From contig NZ_CP014264.1 in assembly GCF_001553685.1 (NCBI RefSeq), positions 566,001 through 630,000 on the forward strand: a stretch of 64,000 nucleotides of DNA, given 5' to 3'. Origin of the DNA: Streptococcus sp. oral taxon 431. GTDB taxonomy: Bacteria > Bacillota > Bacilli > Lactobacillales > Streptococcaceae. Within the stretch, counting starts at the first letter, position 1; each line of letters starts with the position of its first letter. Both the position numbers and the translations under genes were made by a program. The notes beneath the pieces are model-generated. The model saw only the letters and a list, made by a program, of their open reading frames with translations. It made no database searches and was not told the origin of the DNA. Shown here piece after piece: positions 58,929-64,000 of this stretch.

Positions 58929-59923
58929 AAAAACAACCTTATATTTTAATTGGTCTTACCTCATTTCTCTTTGTTGCTTTTCTATTTCGAAACATTTTTA
59001 AGATTTTGGATTTGGAGTGGACTTCTCTCTTCCAAGATTTAGAAAAGACAGAAAAAGTCGTATTTTTAGGCTTGATGTTTAGTCTTGCCCTTGCTTTTTT
59101 ATTAGTCTTATTCTGGAAAATGGTTGACGAAATTTCAAGAAGAAGAATCCAAGCAAATCTCAAACGTCTACTAGCTGGCAAAGATATTGAAAGTCTGGGA
59201 GATGCTGACCTAGACGCAAGTTTTAGAAATTTGTCAGGAAAGCTCGGTTTGTTGACAGAAGCTATTCAAAAAGCAGACAATCAGGCCTTGGTCAAAGAAG
59301 AAGAAATTGTTGAAAAGGAGCGAAAGCGAATCGCGCGTGACTTGCATGATACAGTTAGCCAAGAAATTTTTGCTGCCCATATGATTTTATCAGGGCTCAG
59401 TCAACAAGCTTTCAAATTAGACAGAGAGAAGATGCAAACACAACTCCAAAGCGTGACTTCCATTTTAGAGACAGCTCAAAGAGACTTGCGCATTCTTCTT
59501 TTGCATTTACGACCAATTGAACTGGAACAAAAAAGCTTGGTAGAGGGTATTCAGCTACTCCTCAAAGAGTTAGAAGAAAAAAGTGAATTGAAGGTAAGCT
59601 TTAAATATCAGGTAACTGCACTACCTAAAAAGATTGAAGAACATATTTTTCGGATTGTACAAGAATTGATTAGTAATACACTTCGTCATGCCCAAGCTTC
59701 ATGTCTAGATGTTTACCTTTATCAAAGGGAAACAGGTTTGCAGTTGAAGGTAGTAGACAATGGTCGTGGTTTTCAGCTAGATGATGTTGATGAACTAAAC
59801 TATGGTCTACGCAATGTCAAAGAACGAGTGGAAGATATGGCTGGGACTATACAATTATTAACAGCTCCCAAGCAAGGTTTGGCAGTGGATATTCGCATTC
59901 CCTTGCTTGATTTGGATAGATAA
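58925..59923 (+). CDS. liaS: Sensor histidine kinase LiaS (VraS type)
   Basis: LiaS senses cell-wall-active stress and phosphorylates LiaR. The 332-residue protein has two N-terminal membrane helices, a short HAMP-like linker, a HisKA_3 domain with phosphoacceptor His141 in RIARDLHDTVSQEIF, and a HATPase_c domain with IVQELISNTLRHAQA and VVDNGRGF motifs. The protein lacks a large extracellular domain, as in intramembrane-sensing kinases. It is between liaF and liaR in one operon. Confidence 0.95.
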   Translation: MKKQPYILIGLTSFLFVAFLFRNIFKILDLEWTSLFQDLEKTEKVVFLGLMFSLALAFLLVLFWKMVDEISRRRIQANLKRLLAGKDIESLGDADLDASFRNLSGKLGLLTEAIQKADNQALVKEEEIVEKERKRIARDLHDTVSQEIFAAHMILSGLSQQAFKLDREKMQTQLQSVTSILETAQRDLRILLLHLRPIELEQKSLVEGIQLLLKELEEKSELKVSFKYQVTALPKKIEEHIFRIVQELISNTLRHAQASCLDVYLYQRETGLQLKVVDNGRGFQLDDVDELNYGLRNVKERVEDMAGTIQLLTAPKQGLAVDIRIPLLDLDR

Positions 59924-59934
59924 GAGGAAGTAAG

Positions 59935-60567
59935 ATGAAACTATTATTGGTAGATGACCACCAAATGGTGCGTCTGGGTTTAAAAAGTTTTTTTGGATTA
60001 CAAGATGATGTAGAGGTTGTAGGAGAAGCAACCAATGGTGCGGAAGGAATTTCCATGGCCTTGGAGCTTCGTCCAGATGTGATTGTCATGGATATTGTCA
60101 TGCCTGAAGTCAATGGGATTGACGCAACTCTAGCTATTCTCAAAGAATGGCCGGAGGCTAAAATTTTGATCGTGACTTCTTATCTAGACAATGAAAAAAT
60201 CATGCCGGTCTTGAATGCTGGAGCTAGAGGTTATATGCTCAAGACGTCCAGTGCAGATGAATTGTTACACGCTGTTCGTAAGGTGGCGGTTGGAGAGCTA
60301 GCCATTGAACAAGAGGTGAGTAAGAAGGTAGAATATAACCGCAATCATATTGAACTACATGAAGAGCTGACAGCTCGTGAACGAGATGTCCTTCAACTAA
60401 TCGCTAAGGGCTATGAAAATCAGCGCATTGCTGATGAGCTTTTTATCTCTCTCAAGACAGTCAAGACCCACGTATCCAATATTTTAGCAAAGCTTCAGGT
60501 TAGTGACCGCACCCAGGCAGCAGTATATGCCTTTCAGCATCACTTAGTAGGGCATGAGGATTTCTAG
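59935..60567 (+). CDS. liaR: Response regulator LiaR (VraR type)
   Basis: LiaR activates envelope-stress genes after phosphorylation by LiaS. The 210-residue NarL/LuxR-type protein has a receiver domain with the phosphorylated Asp53 in VIVMDIVMPEVNG, and a LuxR helix-turn-helix near 146-200 (LTARERDVLQLIAKGYENQRIADEL, LKTVKTHVSNIL). An AGAGGAAGT site precedes the ATG, 11 bases after liaS. It is the last gene of the liaFSR unit. Confidence 0.96.
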   Translation: MKLLLVDDHQMVRLGLKSFFGLQDDVEVVGEATNGAEGISMALELRPDVIVMDIVMPEVNGIDATLAILKEWPEAKILIVTSYLDNEKIMPVLNAGARGYMLKTSSADELLHAVRKVAVGELAIEQEVSKKVEYNRNHIELHEELTARERDVLQLIAKGYENQRIADELFISLKTVKTHVSNILAKLQVSDRTQAAVYAFQHHLVGHEDF

Positions 60568-60797
60568 AGGAATCTTTTGGAGTGAAATCATAATTCTCTG
60601 TTCCAAAGGTAATTTTTTCTTTGAAATAAGTTTTTAATACTTTTTCTTGGTAAATTGGATACATTTAGCCATAAAACAGTGATTTAGAATTAGCAAGTAT
60701 CTCAAGCAGTACTGAAAACTCGGTTCTGACTTGAAAAAAGTTACTAGTATATGATATAATAGACTGTATTTAAAAAATTTTAAGGAGAAATGACAGA

Positions 60798-62081
60798 ATG
60801 TCTGTATCATTTGAAAACAAAGAAACAAACCGTGGTGTCTTGACTTTCACTATCTCTCAAGACCAAATCAAACCAGAATTGGATCGTGTATTTAACTCAG
60901 TAAAGAAATCTCTTAATGTTCCTGGTTTCCGTAAAGGTCATCTTCCACGTCCTATCTTCGACCAAAAATTTGGTGAAGAGTCACTTTACCAAGACGTTAT
61001 GAACGCTCTTTTGCCAAACGCTTATGAAGCAGCTGTAAAAGAAGCTGGTCTTGAAGTAGTTGCACAACCAAAAATTGATGTAACTTCAATGGAAAAAGGT
61101 CAAGATTGGGTTATCACTGCTGAAGTTGTTACAAAACCAGAAGTTAAATTGGGTGACTACAAAAACCTTGAAGTATCAGTTGATGTAGAAAAAGAAGTAA
61201 CAGATGCTGACGTTGAAGAGCGTATCGAACGTGAACGCAACAACTTGGCTGAATTGGTGATCAAAGAAGGTGCTGCTGAAAACGGCGACACTGTTGTGAT
61301 CGACTTCGTTGGTTCTATCGACGGTGTTGAATTTGACGGTGGAAAAGGTGAAAACTTCTCACTTGGACTTGGTTCAGGTCAATTTATCCCTGGTTTCGAA
61401 GATCAATTGGTTGGACACTCAGCTGGTGAAACTGTAGACGTTATCGTAACATTCCCAGAAGATTATCAAGCAGAAGACCTTGCTGGTAAAGAAGCTAAAT
61501 TCGTGACAACTATCCATGAAGTAAAAGCTAAAGAAGTTCCAGCTCTTGACGATGAGCTTGCAAAAGATATTGATGAAGAAGTTGAAACACTTGGTGAATT
61601 GAAAGAAAAATACCGCAACGAATTGGCTGCTGCTAAAGAAGAAGCATACAAGGATGCAGTTGAAGGTGCAGCGATCGATAAAGCAGTTGAAAATGCTGAA
61701 ATCGTAGAACTTCCAGAAGAAATGATCCACGAAGAAGTTCACCGTTCAGTAAATGAATTCCTTGGAAACTTGCAACGTCAAGGTATCAACCCTGACATGT
61801 ACTTCCAAATCACTGGAACTACTCAAGAAGACCTTCACAAACAATACGAAGCAGAAGCTGAGTCACGTACGAAGACTAACCTTGTTATCGAAGCAGTTGC
61901 GAAAGCTGAAGGATTTGACGCTTCAGAAGAAGAAATCCAAAAAGAAATCGAGCAGTTGGCTGCAGACTACAACATGGAAGTTGCGCAAGTACAAAGCTTG
62001 CTTTCAGCTGAAATGTTGAAACACGATATCGCAGTGAAAAAAGCTGTTGAATTGATCACAAGCACTGCAACAGTAAAATAA
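60798..62081 (+). CDS. tig: Trigger factor (ribosome-associated chaperone and prolyl isomerase)
   Basis: Trigger factor binds at the ribosome exit tunnel and helps nascent chains fold. The 427-residue protein has the ribosome-docking loop GFRKGHLP at residues 43-50, a FKBP-type isomerase domain ([25 protein letters not shown]) near 155-245, and the C-terminal chaperone domain. Codon use is that of a highly expressed gene. A TTGAAA/TATAAT promoter near 60731-60760 and an AAGGAGAAATG site precede it. It is convergent with recD2. Confidence 0.98.
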   Translation: MSVSFENKETNRGVLTFTISQDQIKPELDRVFNSVKKSLNVPGFRKGHLPRPIFDQKFGEESLYQDVMNALLPNAYEAAVKEAGLEVVAQPKIDVTSMEKGQDWVITAEVVTKPEVKLGDYKNLEVSVDVEKEVTDADVEERIERERNNLAELVIKEGAAENGDTVVIDFVGSIDGVEFDGGKGENFSLGLGSGQFIPGFEDQLVGHSAGETVDVIVTFPEDYQAEDLAGKEAKFVTTIHEVKAKEVPALDDELAKDIDEEVETLGELKEKYRNELAAAKEEAYKDAVEGAAIDKAVENAEIVELPEEMIHEEVHRSVNEFLGNLQRQGINPDMYFQITGTTQEDLHKQYEAEAESRTKTNLVIEAVAKAEGFDASEEEIQKEIEQLAADYNMEVAQVQSLLSAEMLKHDIAVKKAVELITSTATVK

Positions 62082-62094
62082 TCTATACAAGATA

Positions 62095-62123
62095 AAAGCC
62101 CACCTGATTCGGTGGGTTTTCTT
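62095..62123. terminator. Bidirectional terminator between tig and recD2
   Basis: AAGCCCACC and GGTGGGTTT-type arms form the stem (core CCCACC 62099-62104 with GGTGGG 62111-62116), with A and T tails on both sides. Confidence 0.88.
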
Positions 62124-62128
62124 GTACT

Positions 62129-64000
62129 TTATTTTCCGAAAAATTCCTGCAGGTCTTCTTCAGTAATCCCAATCATGGCTGGAATATTAGACCAGTTGTC
62201 TTCGGTTAGAATATAGGATTGTTCAGTGTCTGTTGAGGTAGCAGTATCGGTTGCAAGTTGGTTTGTTTCCTCGGCATTCTCCATTAGGTCAGCGAAACGT
62301 TCAATTAGATAGGTCTTACGAGCTGTTCCGATATGTTGGGTAGCATAGTCAAAGGCCTGTAATTCACCTAGTAAAATCAGTTTACTTTTGGCCCGAGTAA
62401 TAGCAGTGTAGATGAGATTACGCTCTAACATGCGCTTGCTTGCACTAGTAATAGGTAGAATAACGACGGGAAACTCGCTACCCTGAGACTTGTGGATACT
62501 CATGGCATAGGCTAAACGAATCTTGTACCATTCATTTCGAGGATAGGAAACCTCGTTACCATCAAAATCGATGACAATCTCATCCTGCTTGGACTCGGTG
62601 TATTTTCCTGGAATCAAGTCTGTGATATAGCCTAAGTCTCCGTTAAAGACATTGACCTCTGCATCGTTAACTAGGTGGATAACCTTATCTCCTGTTCGAT
62701 AGTGACACTGAGGAGCTTCAAAGCTAAGCTGGTCTTTTTGTGGAGGATTAAGGAGGTCTTGCATGAGCTGGTTGATGGCATCAATACCTGCAGTTCCACG
62801 GTACATAGGGGCAAGAACCTGAATGTCGCGAGCAGGAATGCCACTTCTGATAGCAGCACCTAGGATTTTTTCAATGCTAGCAGGGATATGGTTACTAGCG
62901 ATTTCAAAGTAGGAGCGGTCTGCTTTTTTCTGGGTAAAATCTGCAGGTAATATTCCCTGGCGAATCTGACTGGCAAGAGTGACGATGGTTGATTCTTCGC
63001 TCTGACGGTAGATTCTTTCCAAACGTGTTTGAGGGATGGTTGGTATCTGGAGTAAATCTGCTAGGACTTGACCAGGACTGACAGAAGGCAGCTGGTCGCT
63101 ATCACCCACGATGAGAATTTTACTGTTTGAAGAGATGTTGGAGAAGAGCTGGTTGGCCAGCCAAGTATCTACCATGGAGAATTCATCTACGATGATAAAG
63201 TCAGCATCCAGATAATCTTCTAGATGGCTGGTGTCATCGTCCCCAGTCATGCCCAGGTGGCGGTGAATGGTAGCGCTTGGTAGACCTGTCAATTCGTTCA
63301 TGCGACGGGCTGCGCGACCAGTTGGAGCAGCTAGGAGAATGGGTAGATTGCTCTTTTTCTTGAGGTCCAGTCCTTCCAAAAGAGCATAGACAGCAATAAT
63401 GCCATTGATAACAGTTGTCTTACCAGTACCAGGTCCACCTGTAAGGATAAAGACCTTGTTTTGGATAGCATCGCAGATGGCCTGTTTTTGAATACTATCA
63501 TACTTAATCCCCAGTTCTTCCTCAACAGTTGTGATATGGTCTTGAATAGTCTCTAGATCCTGTTTTTTACTTTGGCCTTTTTCGAGGATTCTGATGAGAT
63601 GACTGCGAATCCCTTCTTCTGCAAAAAAGAGGCTATTATCAAAGATCTTGGTATCAATCTGCTGGACCTTATCTTCTTCAATCAGATAAGCAAGTTCTTG
63701 GGCAACTTGACTCGGATCTAGTTCGACTGGACGGGAGGATTCTAGAAGATTGAGTGTTTGTTCCAACAAGTCCCTAGCTTCCAGATAGGTATCTCCTGTC
63801 TCCATGCAACCTTGAAAGAGACTATGGACAAGACCCGCACGGAAGCGCTCAGGAGCTTGGCTTTCAATTCCCAGTTCTTGGGCCAATTGGTCAGCGATGG
63901 TAAATCCCAAACCCTTGATATCCTCGACCAGTTGATAGGGATAGTTCTCAACAATCTCTAGCGTTTCTTCCTTGTAAAAGTCTTGGATCTGAAAGGCTAG
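62129..64000 (-). CDS. recD2: ATP-dependent DNA helicase RecD2, partial (5' end outside window)
   Basis: RecD2 is a 5'-3' SF1B helicase of RecBC-independent type, involved in repair and recombination. The frame is open from the stop at 62129 to the right window edge, giving the C-terminal 623 residues of a protein of about 788. Visible motifs are Walker A LTGGPGTGKTTV, the IVDEFSMVD motif II, GDSDQLPSV, and the C-terminal SIHKSQGSEFPVVILP and YTAITRAK motifs. The true start lies outside. An apparent start at 63910 is an internal TTG, not the real N-terminus. Confidence 0.96.
   Translation of the reverse strand, partial: LAFQIQDFYKEETLEIVENYPYQLVEDIKGLGFTIADQLAQELGIESQAPERFRAGLVHSLFQGCMETGDTYLEARDLLEQTLNLLESSRPVELDPSQVAQELAYLIEEDKVQQIDTKIFDNSLFFAEEGIRSHLIRILEKGQSKKQDLETIQDHITTVEEELGIKYDSIQKQAICDAIQNKVFILTGGPGTGKTTVINGIIAVYALLEGLDLKKKSNLPILLAAPTGRAARRMNELTGLPSATIHRHLGMTGDDDTSHLEDYLDADFIIVDEFSMVDTWLANQLFSNISSNSKILIVGDSDQLPSVSPGQVLADLLQIPTIPQTRLERIYRQSEESTIVTLASQIRQGILPADFTQKKADRSYFEIASNHIPASIEKILGAAIRSGIPARDIQVLAPMYRGTAGIDAINQLMQDLLNPPQKDQLSFEAPQCHYRTGDKVIHLVNDAEVNVFNGDLGYITDLIPGKYTESKQDEIVIDFDGNEVSYPRNEWYKIRLAYAMSIHKSQGSEFPVVILPITSASKRMLERNLIYTAITRAKSKLILLGELQAFDYATQHIGTARKTYLIERFADLMENAEETNQLATDTATSTDTEQSYILTEDNWSNIPAMIGITEEDLQEFFGK

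Noticed and set aside
60568..60797. A small gene between liaR and tig.
   Set aside because: Only a short minus-strand ORF without a ribosome-binding site is present; the stretch holds the tig promoter and otherwise nothing recognisable.

Overview
This window comes from a low-GC Gram-positive coccus of the Streptococcus mitis group (S. mitis, oralis or infantis type, close to but not typical of S. pneumoniae). The evidence is the gene content and gene order: mapZ, gpsB, ritR with its orphan receiver, a choline-binding protein, the mevalonate cluster followed by liaFSR, clpL-luxS, aliA-pbp1A-recU, a BOX repeat and an IS1167-like element. It is chromosomal core genome with a few accessory insertions. 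No prophage, conjugative element, CRISPR array or tRNA gene was seen.

Layout. 1-1670: gatC and the start of gatA (minus strand, cut by the window edge). 1883-5036: two tandem YwaF-like membrane proteins and prfC. 5037-5470: a gene-free tract of tandem hairpins, the most unusual structure in the window. 5537-12001: a complete arginine deiminase locus on the minus strand (arcA, arcB, arcC, arcD, dipeptidase arcT), with a cre-like site on the arcA promoter. 12358-13742: a CPBP protease and an unknown membrane protein. 13907-15319: an intact ISL3-family (IS1167-like) insertion with an 8-bp target duplication, at the 3' end of trkH. 15327-18119: trkH and trkA. 18354-21564: a structured leader plus trmL, an FMN riboswitch plus ribU, a PAP2 phosphatase, a ParB-like protein and a GNAT enzyme. 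21760-22971: rplK-rplA. 23177-27765: ilvB-ilvN-ilvC and ilvA behind a CodY-box-like site. 27848-29300: an SPFH protein, a small HTH-like protein and a BOX element. 29511-31816: an amino-acid ABC transporter. 31947-38398: a DUF2207 protein, uppP, dinB and pflB. 38473-41442: CtsR-controlled clpL with a small upstream ORF, then luxS. 41592-46761: aliA, pbp1A and recU. 46829-50870: a YpsA-like protein, gpsB, rnpB, an RNA methyltransferase and mapZ. 50947-54219: gnd, ritR and a choline-binding protein. 54343-60567: mvaK1-mvaD-mvaK2-fni and liaF-liaS-liaR. 60798-64000: tig and the start-truncated recD2.

How the genes fit together. Several blocks serve fermentative amino-acid and carbon metabolism and carry matching regulatory signals: cre-like sites at arcA and pflB, and CodY-like boxes at ilvB and aliA. 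A second theme is envelope growth and division: uppP, pbp1A, recU, gpsB, mapZ, the mevalonate genes that feed undecaprenyl phosphate, and the LiaFSR cell-envelope stress system. A third is stress control: clpL with CtsR sites, RitR, and the trigger factor.

The most notable points are the tandem hairpin tract after prfC, with compensatory stem changes and a shared loop; the direct luxS-aliA junction without the dexB and capsule genes known there in S. pneumoniae; the precise IS insertion that separates trkH from its terminator; a promoter-leader-terminator unit in front of trmL; and a 30-codon ORF in the clpL leader.
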